In this document: positions 18,401 to 27,492 of the stretch, one piece after another | How the letters are laid out: each line of letters opens with the position of its first letter | Position numbering within the stretch: position 1 is the first letter of the stretch | NCBI GenBank assembly: GCA_900315155.1 | Contig: OMYB01000003.1 | Location: 124,001-188,000 of the forward strand | Source of the DNA: an uncultured Selenomonadales bacterium | GTDB lineage: Bacteria > Bacillota > Negativicutes > Selenomonadales > Selenomonadaceae | Direction: 5' to 3' | DNA length: 64,000 bases | The notes under the pieces: generated by a model | The model's database searches: none | Told to the model about the DNA's origin: nothing | The model's input: the letters and a program-made list of their open reading frames with translations, nothing else | Position numbers and translations under genes: made by a program

Positions 18401-21400
18401 CTCATCCTGCCCAGCCTGATGCAGGTTCAGGATCACCTGGCCCAGCCGCTTGGGGATGGCCTCCTCGGGGATGCCAGTCCGCACCCAGTTATCCATGCAG
18501 AACGCAACGAACTGGCGCTGAAGCACCGCCGATGCCCGTAAGAAAATATGCGGAGCCGTGGCACTGCCCTGCATCATATCGAGCGGATCCGTGTAGAAAT
18601 ACAGATCATGCGGCCGCGTATTCGCGACAACGAAGACGAGCGAGTTGCCATCCGTACGGCCTGCACGGCCCACGCGCTGCAGGAACTGTGCCTGTCCCGG
18701 TGGAACGCTGCAGAGAATGACCGAGGACAGGTCGCCGATATCGATACCGAGCTCAAGCGTCGGCGTACACGAGAGTACATTGGGGTCCCAGTCCCGGCGT
18801 TCCTCATGCTCACTGCGTTTGAAATCATTCTCAATATGCTCGCGGTTCTCGCGCTCGAGCAAGCCTGTATGCTCATAGGCATGGATGCGCACGAGATCGC
18901 CCTTGCTGTAGAGGCGTCCATAGTATCCCAGCCCGTCCACCTCCGTCTTCTGGAGGTATCCATCGCAGTTCCGGCGGATACACTTCGCCCCCTGCATACG
19001 GTCTGTCAGATTCTCCGCATAGGAGTACTGCGAGCCGCAGCTATCGCAGCGGAACGAGCATACAGCATCCGACACAAAGAGCTTTTCCTTGCTCAGACCA
19101 TAGACCGTAATGGTCGGCGTGCTGACACACTCCTGAAGGAATCCAGCCTCCACGGCCTCCTGCAGGATCACCTTGCTGATCTCAGCGGCGAGGTCTGGCC
19201 GACGCAGCAGGTCATCGATGGAGTCGATGCATGCCTCGACCCAGCGCGTATAGTAGTTTGCATAGTACGCATCAAAAGCGTTGGGACACTTCCCCTTTCC
19301 ACGATAGTCACAGACAAAACGTGGATTGTTGCGCCCAGACTGCAGACCTGGCATCCAGTAGCGCCCAGTTCCTGGAATGAGAAAATGCGGTTTATAGCCA
19401 CGCCCTTCAACATTATCCTGACAGAAGGGCAGCAGCTCCTCATGAAAGATAGCGCCATGATATCTTGCCAGTGTCAGCCATCCTGCCACCATACGCTCAA
19501 AATCCGGAAGCGGCATCGTATTCAGCACATTGATTTTGTTGACCACGCTGGTCTGCACGCGCTCTGCGAGGGCGCGGATCTCCTCACGGTCGAACGTCAG
19601 GCAGGAGCAGTTCGATTTCTCAAGTGTGCGTCCAATACGGCTCGTCACACCGTATTCAAGCTGAATCTCATAGGAAAGACGTTTCTCGATATCCTTCCAA
19701 AGACGATTGGCAGCCGCATTACTGCCCCATTTGCGTTTTTCACGCAGATCCTTGTAGGCCTGCATCCACACCATATTCGGCGCGATAAAGCGGCTCACGA
19801 ACTGCTCCTTCGTCAGCCGGGTCTCCGCTTCCCAATACCGCAGGAATCCCGTGATAAAGGCCTCCAGGCTCTGGCCGGCACCACCATCCTGCACATAGTG
19901 CTGGATGGCACCGCGCAGGCCGAACCGCCATGTACGCGAATTAAAAAATCCCGCCCGATGCGCCGCATCCTGCACGCTGTCCGAAAAGGCCAGGGCCTTC
20001 TTATCATCATTGAACTTCGACGCCATCATCTGCGACAGACTCGCACTGATCTCCGTCGTGCTGCGCATACCCATGAGGGAAAGGCCTCGTTTGCTCCCGC
20101 AGAAGGGGCACTCGAACTGATGCTTACGAGAGCTCATGCCCGTTGAACTCATCTTCGGAATGACGATGGGGATATACGCACCATGGTCATCCGGGCAGTA
20201 TTTCTCATCATCCTCATCGCCGCGCCGCGGAACGATATGATGGCAGGTCGGGCAGATCTTGTAGGGGGCGAAATCCGCTGACTCCTTTTCCTCGAATCCT
20301 GGGAACATCAGCGTAATCTTGTCGCTCGCATGGAAGTAGAGATTATAGAATGACTCCAGCGTATGGATATGCGAGTAATGCTTTTCATCCTGAATCGTCG
20401 CCCAGCCCGTCGCACCGCAGTCGCGGCAGTTCACGACCGGCAGATAGTTTTTCTGCTGCTGGCTGTTGAGGTCCGGTGCCAGCATATAGTTGACATCCGC
20501 CCCACTGACGCGTCCGAGCAGGCGGCGCAGCTCGCGCATCCAAAGCTGGACCTGTACAAAAAGGAACGGCATCGGATGCTCAGCCGTCCCCGTGCGGGCA
20601 TAGGAAACCAGTGCCATAAGTGAGTCGAGGCCCGCCTCCTGCGGCTGCCAGGACTGGATCTGTGGATAGCGGCCGGACAGTTCCTTCGCGAGCGCATCAT
20701 CCTGCCAGTAATTCCCCTTCATCGTGGCAATGGCATCCTGAAAGAACCCATGCTGCTTCAGTGCCCGGCCGAGGCGGATGCGCTCCTCCATATTCTCTCC
20801 GACGAAATGGAACGAGGCCTTTGGAAACCAGCTGTCTGCGGCACGCTGCAGGTAAGCCATCTCATCCGTTTCATCTGAGAGATGGTCCAGCGCCGCGACG
20901 TCCTCCTCCGTGGGCAGGCTGAGATAGGTACGCTCCTCCCCCGCAAAGAACTCCTCTGGAAGCAGACGGTCCTCCGTAATCAAGGCATGATCATCAAAGT
21001 GCTCGCCAAAGACATCCTGGGCGTATTTCAGGATGCTCTTGGCGCTCCCTTTACTGCCCATGGTCGCTGACGTACCGATACAGCAGAGATAGCCCGGCTG
21101 GATGTAGAGACGCGATTTCAGGCGGCGCAGCAGGCAGGCGAGATCCGTTCCCTGTGCGCCGTCGAACGTATGGAACTCATCGACAACGATGTATCGGAGC
21201 GTATCCGGACGATTATCCCGCCACAGCCCGGCATCCTTTGGACGGACGAGCAGGTAGTCGAGCATCTTGTAGTTCGTGAGCAGGATATCCGGCGGCGTAT
21301 GGATCATCGTCTCGTGATCCGTGATGATACCGAGGATATTCTTCTCCTTGTCCGGAGCCGACATCAGCGTCGCGCCTTTGCCGCGGCCGCCGCCGATGTA

Positions 21401-21883
21401 CATGCCCGCCGTGATACCAGCCTTCGCGAGTTTCTCGTTCGAAGCGATGGCCTTCGCCAGACGCGAGGCCTGATCGGTGGCCAGGGCGTTCATCGGATAG
21501 ATGAGCAGCGCCTTGATGCCAGGATTGCGGTGATGGTAACAGTACTCGAGGACCGGATTCAAAAAACATTCTGTTTTACCAGAGCCGGTACCCGTCGCGA
21601 CCAGCGTTGAGCAGCAGTCATCCCCTACGAGCCGCGCATAGGCCTTCTCCTGATGCACGTAGGGCATAAAGGGCAGCTCCACCCCATCAAAGCAGCCGGG
21701 CATGTGCTCCGCTTTGCGGAACGGCAGCTTCACCGAGAGATACGGCTTATGAAACACCGCATCCCCCTGCTCAAACATCGCCTCAACCGAACCCGCAAAT
21801 GGTTCATTCGTCATGGGGAACGTCGTCTCGACATAGTCCTCAATGCCCTGCTGCAGCTGCTTGGCCAGTATCGATGGCAGCAT
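15413..21883 (-). CDS. Giant DEAD/DEAH helicase fused to DUF1998 (DrmA-DrmB-like / DruE-like)
   Basis: 2156 residues. The superfamily 2 helicase has Walker A TGTGSGKTE (about 97), DEFH box (about 235), GTSATM (about 270) and QRVGRAGR (about 1069). Cys-rich zinc ribbons lie between (CRDCGATGW, CPTCHH, CPFCGS, CDSCGS). DUF1998 follows with YDSVPGGTGYLKQ (about 1611) and CxC...CYHC (about 1648). Near 1775-1800 SRADFVLWP and VVVFTDGYLYHKD resemble a VSR/PD-(D/E)XK-like fold. The last 300 residues are not recognised. In DISARM the helicase and DUF1998 are separate proteins (DrmA, DrmB); in Druantia a DruE protein of similar size combines them. The gene order here favours a DISARM-like role in restricting incoming DNA. 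Confidence 0.88.
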   Translation of the reverse strand: MLPSILAKQLQQGIEDYVETTFPMTNEPFAGSVEAMFEQGDAVFHKPYLSVKLPFRKAEHMPGCFDGVELPFMPYVHQEKAYARLVGDDCCSTLVATGTGSGKTECFLNPVLEYCYHHRNPGIKALLIYPMNALATDQASRLAKAIASNEKLAKAGITAGMYIGGGRGKGATLMSAPDKEKNILGIITDHETMIHTPPDILLTNYKMLDYLLVRPKDAGLWRDNRPDTLRYIVVDEFHTFDGAQGTDLACLLRRLKSRLYIQPGYLCCIGTSATMGSKGSAKSILKYAQDVFGEHFDDHALITEDRLLPEEFFAGEERTYLSLPTEEDVAALDHLSDETDEMAYLQRAADSWFPKASFHFVGENMEERIRLGRALKQHGFFQDAIATMKGNYWQDDALAKELSGRYPQIQSWQPQEAGLDSLMALVSYARTGTAEHPMPFLFVQVQLWMRELRRLLGRVSGADVNYMLAPDLNSQQQKNYLPVVNCRDCGATGWATIQDEKHYSHIHTLESFYNLYFHASDKITLMFPGFEEKESADFAPYKICPTCHHIVPRRGDEDDEKYCPDDHGAYIPIVIPKMSSTGMSSRKHQFECPFCGSKRGLSLMGMRSTTEISASLSQMMASKFNDDKKALAFSDSVQDAAHRAGFFNSRTWRFGLRGAIQHYVQDGGAGQSLEAFITGFLRYWEAETRLTKEQFVSRFIAPNMVWMQAYKDLREKRKWGSNAAANRLWKDIEKRLSYEIQLEYGVTSRIGRTLEKSNCSCLTFDREEIRALAERVQTSVVNKINVLNTMPLPDFERMVAGWLTLARYHGAIFHEELLPFCQDNVEGRGYKPHFLIPGTGRYWMPGLQSGRNNPRFVCDYRGKGKCPNAFDAYYANYYTRWVEACIDSIDDLLRRPDLAAEISKVILQEAVEAGFLQECVSTPTITVYGLSKEKLFVSDAVCSFRCDSCGSQYSYAENLTDRMQGAKCIRRNCDGYLQKTEVDGLGYYGRLYSKGDLVRIHAYEHTGLLERENREHIENDFKRSEHEERRDWDPNVLSCTPTLELGIDIGDLSSVILCSVPPGQAQFLQRVGRAGRTDGNSLVFVVANTRPHDLYFYTDPLDMMQGSATAPHIFLRASAVLQRQFVAFCMDNWVRTGIPEEAIPKRLGQVILNLHQAGQDEFPFNYLHYVQKQLNSLFQMFIRCFDGGGQQLDERAKDELSRFVMGDGLQQSPMHEKVLTAFSDIEEEIQSINENIRTIDHMIADIHARPQDSSYEDELKELESERQALLNVKKSIKKKDTFNFLSDEGLLPNYAFPEEGITLKAVLFRKKENADEKTKDKFENHVYEYQRAASSAISEFAPNNSFYAGGHEFTIDQVDVNSAKPERWRLCPNCAHAERETESMNRAACPNCGDPGWADAGQLRDMLQVKMVYSNMDMRKSLIDDGSDSRTVKFYTKQLLVDVNEDQDVEEAYSMANDDFPFGYEFVRKATLREINFGEADVSRTDRMYVNGEEEARKGFQICQYCGRIQEEDGKIHHAPYCPVKKNEALLNEAVEDCLFLYREFQTEVLRILIPETTAVGTSVKTESFTAAFMLGMKEYFGNVDHLRATICSVPLPNADYRKQYLVVYDSVPGGTGYLKQLMQHDDALIQIFEKALHVLETCSCKDDPNKDGCYHCLYAYRQSRNIGDISRRTAIQLLRSILSGRENIQRIKKLGDVPVNHLFDSELEMEFIHVLGRYFERENRHVEIRQDIVHDKPGYILNITSRDADGEHSFSWSIEPQVSMGKPQGVSVQSRADFVLWPNFDTRADNHQHLPVVVFTDGYLYHKDIVADDTLKRGAIARSGSYRVWSLSYNDVISCYRAVDPYATDMLDAARMPGGKAYAPMVRAGQAEAVNPAKESAFDLLIDYLSMPSAEAVFRAHAKAYGMALLDVVKANKKDAFKTWYTMERKIQEETNFTMDSFQFGHCYFGLWRPNLAEDACVTCLVGLDADQQRKDRSYPPAVAICFDDRDAAPESYARDWNGFWHFCNVLQFAEQFTAVSQKGIEHQDYTPWPVPQPVGMAKDDDAALAAEEAIAPEWKQILKDAEDFGMVEETERRLLYRMAASGVPVPDYVFDEVRDDEGVIDGVELAWEKRKVAFIMKDSEQPRKNFIKKRWTVFDENVEDYMQFFGGNKV

Positions 21884-21896
21884 GTTTACTCCTCCT

Positions 21897-21922
21897 CAAA
21901 AGCCCTGCTCATCGGCAGGGCT
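21897..21922 (-). terminator. Terminator-like hairpin between the toxin-antitoxin insert and the giant helicase
   Basis: On the minus strand AGCCCTGC, a six-base loop and GCAGGGCT are followed by four Ts and then directly by the ribosome site GAGGAGG of the helicase gene. It may attenuate read-through or sequester the ribosome site. Confidence 0.6.
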
Positions 21923-21927
21923 TAGAT

Positions 21928-22140
21928 TTATGCGTTGTTTTGATTCATTAGCTCTCTCACCAGATCCTCCATCGGAGTATCCGGCACAAGATATTTCTCC
22001 TTGGTGTAATCACCATAACCATTATCGAATTGCTGGATAAAGCGGGCGCAGCCCACAGGTCCCAGCGCAGCAACCAACGCCTGCATCCCCGCATTGCGGA
22101 CATCCATAGGACTGTTTACATTAACATTCATCATGTTCAA
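21928..22140 (-). CDS. Small putative antitoxin paired with PIN protein
   Basis: 70 residues starting MNMMNVNVNSP, with a helical core (NAGMQALVAALGPVGCARFIQQF) and an acidic C-terminal tail ending ELMNQNNA. Its start lies 20 bases inside the end of the PIN-domain gene, the coupling typical of toxin-antitoxin pairs, although the usual order is antitoxin first. The short start alternatives (Met1, Met3 or Met4) cannot be separated. No DNA-binding motif is obvious. The antitoxin role is inferred from position and size. Confidence 0.6.
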   Translation of the reverse strand: MNMMNVNVNSPMDVRNAGMQALVAALGPVGCARFIQQFDNGYGDYTKEKYLVPDTPMEDLVRELMNQNNA

Positions 22141-22573
22141 TCACCTCTGCAAGATACGAGACAGGATTCATCACACGAACATGCAAGTCAAGCTTTTGAC
22201 ATGCACGAACCAGCTTATCATCCGTGGAAAGAAACACATCCGCATGACCGGCTTCAGCGCTGGCAATATGCAAACTATCCATGCTGTGAATAGCACTCGC
22301 CTGCTGAATCCTCTGTGCGCGTGAATGAATATCCGCCGTAAACGGGATTTCTTCACTGCTCTGCTGATAAAGCATCTGAACCTTTGCTTTCTTCGCCAGA
22401 TCGGATATCTTTTGAATCTCCATCTTCAACACCTGACTCCCAAGAATCACAGAACCATTTGTCTGGCTCCTGTTCAGGATAGAGAGGATCGCATCACTCT
22501 CATCGTGAATCCGGTTTTGAGTCAGATCATCAAAGGGACGGTTATAACAGCAGCAATCCAAATATAATCGCAT
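22121..22573 (-). CDS. PIN-domain ribonuclease (VapC-like toxin candidate)
   Basis: 150 residues with the PIN fold signature: an N-terminal strand with acidic residue (RLYLDCCCYNRPFDD), a central acidic helix (SQVLKMEIQKI), SMDSLHIASAE and LSTDDKLVRAC. These supply the usual metal-binding acids of a Mg-dependent RNase. AGGAAGGA precedes the ATG. It lies 44 bases after the methyltransferase gene on the same strand and overlaps the small gene that follows. Its place inside the defence operon suggests either a toxin-antitoxin stabiliser of the cluster or an abortive-infection effector. A non-toxic RNA-processing PIN protein is the alternative. Confidence 0.8.
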   Translation of the reverse strand: MRLYLDCCCYNRPFDDLTQNRIHDESDAILSILNRSQTNGSVILGSQVLKMEIQKISDLAKKAKVQMLYQQSSEEIPFTADIHSRAQRIQQASAIHSMDSLHIASAEAGHADVFLSTDDKLVRACQKLDLHVRVMNPVSYLAEVIEHDEC

Positions 22574-22617
22574 TGGGCACGATCCTTCCTTTCTATTCTA
22601 TTCGACCAAAATGAAAA

Positions 22618-25600
22618 TCACACGTTCTTTCCGTATTTCTTCTCAAAGAAGGCCCAGACCGTCTCGTAGTCCTTCTCACGGTCGCAGCGATCGAAGGGAG
22701 CCACGTAGGTTACCGTACGCTCGACAGGGCCGCCTGGCTGCGTGTCGTCTGTGAAAGAGTGGTCATATGTTTTGCCCGCTGGATAATCGCAGATTAATTT
22801 CCATTCATCCGGATTAACACCAACTAGTTTTCGTCCCTTTTTATCAGACCCTGTATAGCTTCTGGCTACAGAAAAAACAATTTTTCCATTTGCATCATAC
22901 CATGTATTTCTTTCGTTGTTGTTTAACACAGAAAATTGAATTCGGTAAATTGTTTTCAGCTCATCCAAACTCATTCCTAACGCCATTGATGATAGCACAT
23001 CAATTTCAACAAGTGCTTGTCTACGAGAAAAATCCGAACGAATTGGAGTATCCCACAACCATTTTGGAGTTAATTTCTCATAAACTTCATTAGAAAGTCT
23101 ATTATCAGCTTTAGCCCATCTAAAATATCTAAACTCATCCTTATAGCTATCTTTCCATAACTTCGAGTAATTTTTCGTTAAACAGTTTAAAAGTAGTGTT
23201 CTAGCTATTATTTCACCATCAAATCGACTATCGATGATTGGTAATAAACTAATATTTTCCGTTCCAAGATTCTGTTTTCCTGTCAGTTTTACAAAAAAAT
23301 CATACGATAGCGATGAACAATATCCACTAAACTTTACAACATCTAGTTCCTTTTTTAGAGAAATGCCTAGGATAGCATGAATGTGAGCAGTATTTGGAGG
23401 TAGTATACAGCTAATTAATGTGCGTTCACCACTTGGACTCAGCATCTCTCGGGCAGCAAATCTATACTCTTCTGTTATTTTGCTCCCCCATGGAGTTTTT
23501 GGAATTCTCCTTATATATGTATTTCTATCGCATCTTGGTTGATAATTTGTTCTTTGAAAATAATCCTCACAGATATTCGTTAAATCTATATTATCGAAAT
23601 TGGTGTTGTTTTTGTACTCTCTCTGCGTACATTTAAAAATCGGATTTGCTACGCCTATATGCGAACCTGAATATATCATTGCAGATATCGACTCAGGAAA
23701 ATCCACTTTGGCGTAAATCGTTCCATCTTTTTTAGCGTTCGTCTCGTTCCAGAACTGCGTTATATATACATCATCTTTATAATCAAATAGATTATGTTTC
23801 TGACCATTTAATATTCTTAGTACATCCAGTAATTCGGTACAATGAATAATTGGTAATTTTGCCTCTTGCCAAGTAGTTCCTCTGTCAAATAAATCAGAAA
23901 ATAATTTTAATTCGTTCCTGGTTATTTTAATAATTCGATGCGGATGGCCATCTAATATCCACTGATTGTCTTTACTCTTATTAGATGGAACAGCCTCATT
24001 TTCTTTTTCCGATGAATTGTAGCAATCATCTATCGTTGATGGGGCATATAAATGATTAATTACATCAAATTTTATTTCATGTTTATTCCCAAACACATTC
24101 AGTGAAAAAGTTCTTTCATGGTGAATTTCCTTGAACAACTTCTTTTCATTTACAAAAGAGAATCTGTAAAAAAGCCTTTCATACATCAACTTTCTTAAAG
24201 CTCCACCATTTGGATCATCATAAACGCCTTCTGGGCAAATCAATGATACAGTTCCATTTCTTTGAGATGAAATTACAGTTAGAGATAATACAATAAAGCA
24301 CTTATACAAATTCGTTTTCTGTTTTTTTAATGTTGGATAAGCGCATATGGAATTTAAGAAATTTTGTTCGCCAGAAATGGATTGATACTCTTTAAAATAA
24401 GCTTTCTTTGCCCCAGGAACGCTCAGTACAATCTCTCGGAAATCTTGGACTTTCTTTGCATTCAAAGACTTAATAATCAATAAAGGATTTTCATCAGACA
24501 GTGTATTCTGCTCTTTCCATTCAAGTTTAATCCAAGGAGGGTTACCAACAACCAATGACATCCCCCCCTTACGAGCAAACACATCCGCAAACTCGAGTTC
24601 CCAGTGCATAAATCGGTCCTGTTTGGCGATTTTGCGCACAAGTGCCAATCGTGGGAAGATTTGACAGAGCTGGTCGATGTCTACGCTACTATTGCTAGGG
24701 AAGCAATTGTGGATTTTCTCTGCCATGGCATCCTGCAGTTCTTCGCGTTCAGAGGCAAATAGGTTCAGCTGCTCGTCATGACTGAAGAGATTTATTTCGC
24801 CCCCCAACATATCCTCACCTGTGCTGGACACTGCCGTGCCTTCAAGGATAAAATCCATTTCAGAGAGGAACTCGGTGCGCGATGGCAGCAGATCGGCCTG
24901 TTCTATAGGCCAGAACCAGAGCGCACACCAGTAATCCATGGCGAAGCGCAGACGCGCGTATGGGCCTGCATTTTTCATGTGTTCAGACTTGTAGTATTTG
25001 CGATAGATTTCATCCTTGCGGCGAATCGTCATGTGGTTCTCGGGGATATCATCCTCGTAGCCATAGATGGAGAGCTTGTCCCGCGTCTCGCGGTCGATGG
25101 TTTCGCGCAGCTCGACCTGCTGATGCCAGAGTTCGTCGATCTTAGCCGAGAGCGCAAGCATGACCCGGATTTCATCGTCGGTATATGGCTTTTTCGTGAA
25201 TTCTTCCTGCCATGCCTTGATCCTCTTGGTATTTTCTGGCTCAAGTCCTTTGATGACATCATCCGTGTAGTTGGCCATGCCCGGGTCACCAGTGAGGAAG
25301 TGATAGATTTTCGTATCTTTCTTTCCGCGTACCTTGCGTGCTTTATCCGGGGCGATGCGCGTTGGCGGCATTTCGTACCAGTGCAGGCCCTTACTCGTGG
25401 CCTGCAGGTTCACGATGTCGTAGCATTCGCGGCGTGCGCCGATGAGGGAGTTTCCGTTGACGAGCTGCGTGCCGAACCAGGGAACGAAGCCGCCCTCATA
25501 AATCGTATTGAGCCAGAGAGAGACCTCAGCCAGCTCAACGGCCGTTGGGTTGAGGTCGACACCGTAGACGTTGCGGTCAGCGAGGAACATCTTGACCTTC

Positions 25601-27492
25601 TGGAGTTCTTTCGGACGCTGATCGTAGGGAATCGACTCGCCAAGTTCCTCCTGCCGTTTCATGAGGTAGGCATCTGCCAGCTGGTTGATGGTTTCGTTCA
25701 GGAATGCCGCGGATCCCATGGCCGGCTCACAGACCGTTATCTTTAGAATGTCGTCAGCGGTCTTGTCTTTCAGGAGTTCCTTCAGCGCGTATTTCACGAG
25801 GCATTTCGTCAGGACCTCCGGCGTATAGTAGGAGGCAGACTTCTCCCGTTCACGGCCAGCCAGACGATAGATGAACGTGCCCTTCTCATAGCAGCGCGGC
25901 TTCCCCTTCATCTCCCCACTCGTATAGCGGACGCGCTCGGACTCCTTGTACTGGTCGAGCTGCGACTCAGGGACGAAATAGCCGACCGCGAGCTCATCGT
26001 ATTTCTTGTCGTCGGCTTTCTTGACCTCGTAAAGCTTTTCCTGTGCAATGAAGCCACGGTAGGAAAGCAGAGCCTCGTAGACGGCACCCATCTGGTTGAT
26101 GCCAAGGTTGGCATACGAAATACGCCCCCGGCGTTCGTTCTTTTTGCCCGTGGCCCGCGTGATGCTCATGAGTTCGATGATGCGCAGCATCGTCTTGTTG
26201 CGCAGTTTCGCCGCATGGAGGAGTGCCGTGCGCTCGGGGTCGAAGATATGCGCTTTCAGCGGCGGCAGGACAAACATATCATGCTGGCTCTCTGCTTTGC
26301 TGTATTTTTCCTGCTCCTCCTCCATCTCCGGATAACCCGTGTAGATGAGGTCAAAGAGCCGCTGCAGGCTGTCTCCGAGGTACGTGCCCTCCTGCATGCT
26401 CTCGGTCGGCTCGCTGGAGATATGGCCGGCGACCTTCCGCAGGTTTTCGATGGAGTAGCCCGTCGCGTAGACCTCGTTCTTCATTGGGGCATAGCCGAGA
26501 TCCGTGCGCGACTCGATGAACAGCACGAACAACATGCGGTACATATAGCGCAGGCACTGCAGCGTGAGGTCTGAGGCATCCACATCCGCCGTAGTGAGAG
26601 TCTTGATTCCCTTCTGCTTTGCGATGTCCGCAAAATGCTCCGGATGATGTGCGACATCATAGAGGACTTCGTTGCCGAGCAGTTCGATGCTCTCACGCAG
26701 GGCGTATTTCAGATCCTCCGAGACCCCCTCTGCATTTTGTTCTGACTCCTCACCGAGACGGTCGAGGACATTCTCCCCGTGATCCGGACAGATGCTGTCA
26801 TGATGCAGCAGGATGGCCATAGCCTGCCACGTCGAGCTGTCATTCCGGCTGAAAATTGTCTCGAGGTCAAAGGACAAATACTGCTTTCTATCCCATTTCT
26901 GGCGGTCGATGAGGGCAATCTCCTCCATACCGATATAAAGCAGCCAGCGCGGAGGCTCTTGCTGGCCAAAGAAAATCGCATTTGTCAGGTCTTCATTGGC
27001 GCCCCCCCCCGTCTGGAGGTCTGCCAGAGAGACATCCTCCGGGGCAAAGACATGGCTCTCCATGATGCCTGTCGTGAACTCCTGATTGCGCGTCGGCGCA
27101 GCCAGCAGGACCCATAGCAACGGACTGCCGTCCTCTTTCGTGAGTTCGAGCGCCACTGGGATTTCCTGGTCATCCTCAAGCGTGATGCGCACTGGTTTCA
27201 TCGCCGGATAGCCGAGAGCATCCAGATATTTCGCTGCCATATCGACAATGGCGTCGAGCGTGTCCTCGTTCACGACCTGCTTTTGGAACTGTGCATGCGC
27301 AGCGTAATAAGAGCGGGCACAGGCCTGCAGGCGCGACCATGGTGCCTGGGTATCCGCATTTTCCTTTACCGCATTCTTCCATGCCGTGATGTCCGTCTGG
27401 ATGCTATTCGCGAACATGGTGTGCAGGTAATGATTCGTATAGTACTCGTTGACGTTATCGATGCCCGTCAAATCGGCTTCTTTCACTGCCAT
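22618..27492 (-). CDS. Large N6-adenine DNA methyltransferase (DrmMI/PglX/Eco57I-like)
   Basis: 1624 residues. The methyltransferase core has the AdoMet-binding motif CEPAMGSAAFLNE (about 592) and the N6-adenine catalytic motif GNPPWIKLEW (about 982). The N-terminal 550 residues are helical and partly resemble degenerate nuclease or type I-like sequence. Codons for about residues 980-1567 are strikingly AT-rich compared with both flanks, marking the target recognition region as an exchanged segment. A nine-G run at about residue 162 lies in frame. It overlaps the SNF2 gene start-to-stop by ten bases. In DISARM the corresponding enzyme marks self DNA. Methylation sequence cannot be deduced. 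Confidence 0.88.
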   Translation of the reverse strand: MAVKEADLTGIDNVNEYYTNHYLHTMFANSIQTDITAWKNAVKENADTQAPWSRLQACARSYYAAHAQFQKQVVNEDTLDAIVDMAAKYLDALGYPAMKPVRITLEDDQEIPVALELTKEDGSPLLWVLLAAPTRNQEFTTGIMESHVFAPEDVSLADLQTGGGANEDLTNAIFFGQQEPPRWLLYIGMEEIALIDRQKWDRKQYLSFDLETIFSRNDSSTWQAMAILLHHDSICPDHGENVLDRLGEESEQNAEGVSEDLKYALRESIELLGNEVLYDVAHHPEHFADIAKQKGIKTLTTADVDASDLTLQCLRYMYRMLFVLFIESRTDLGYAPMKNEVYATGYSIENLRKVAGHISSEPTESMQEGTYLGDSLQRLFDLIYTGYPEMEEEQEKYSKAESQHDMFVLPPLKAHIFDPERTALLHAAKLRNKTMLRIIELMSITRATGKKNERRGRISYANLGINQMGAVYEALLSYRGFIAQEKLYEVKKADDKKYDELAVGYFVPESQLDQYKESERVRYTSGEMKGKPRCYEKGTFIYRLAGREREKSASYYTPEVLTKCLVKYALKELLKDKTADDILKITVCEPAMGSAAFLNETINQLADAYLMKRQEELGESIPYDQRPKELQKVKMFLADRNVYGVDLNPTAVELAEVSLWLNTIYEGGFVPWFGTQLVNGNSLIGARRECYDIVNLQATSKGLHWYEMPPTRIAPDKARKVRGKKDTKIYHFLTGDPGMANYTDDVIKGLEPENTKRIKAWQEEFTKKPYTDDEIRVMLALSAKIDELWHQQVELRETIDRETRDKLSIYGYEDDIPENHMTIRRKDEIYRKYYKSEHMKNAGPYARLRFAMDYWCALWFWPIEQADLLPSRTEFLSEMDFILEGTAVSSTGEDMLGGEINLFSHDEQLNLFASEREELQDAMAEKIHNCFPSNSSVDIDQLCQIFPRLALVRKIAKQDRFMHWELEFADVFARKGGMSLVVGNPPWIKLEWKEQNTLSDENPLLIIKSLNAKKVQDFREIVLSVPGAKKAYFKEYQSISGEQNFLNSICAYPTLKKQKTNLYKCFIVLSLTVISSQRNGTVSLICPEGVYDDPNGGALRKLMYERLFYRFSFVNEKKLFKEIHHERTFSLNVFGNKHEIKFDVINHLYAPSTIDDCYNSSEKENEAVPSNKSKDNQWILDGHPHRIIKITRNELKLFSDLFDRGTTWQEAKLPIIHCTELLDVLRILNGQKHNLFDYKDDVYITQFWNETNAKKDGTIYAKVDFPESISAMIYSGSHIGVANPIFKCTQREYKNNTNFDNIDLTNICEDYFQRTNYQPRCDRNTYIRRIPKTPWGSKITEEYRFAAREMLSPSGERTLISCILPPNTAHIHAILGISLKKELDVVKFSGYCSSLSYDFFVKLTGKQNLGTENISLLPIIDSRFDGEIIARTLLLNCLTKNYSKLWKDSYKDEFRYFRWAKADNRLSNEVYEKLTPKWLWDTPIRSDFSRRQALVEIDVLSSMALGMSLDELKTIYRIQFSVLNNNERNTWYDANGKIVFSVARSYTGSDKKGRKLVGVNPDEWKLICDYPAGKTYDHSFTDDTQPGGPVERTVTYVAPFDRCDREKDYETVWAFFEKKYGKNV
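27002..27010 (-). repeat. Nine-base poly-G tract in the methyltransferase coding sequence
   Basis: Nine consecutive Cs on the plus strand (Gs in the gene) encode Gly-Gly-Gly at about residue 162 of 1624. The frame is open at this length. Addition or loss of one base would truncate the protein before its catalytic domain, the arrangement of contingency loci in phase-variable methyltransferases. Confidence 0.8.

Noticed and set aside
18548-20146. Plus-strand open frame of 532 codons inside the giant helicase gene
   Set aside because: No recognisable motif; the opposite strand has helicase and zinc-ribbon motifs throughout.
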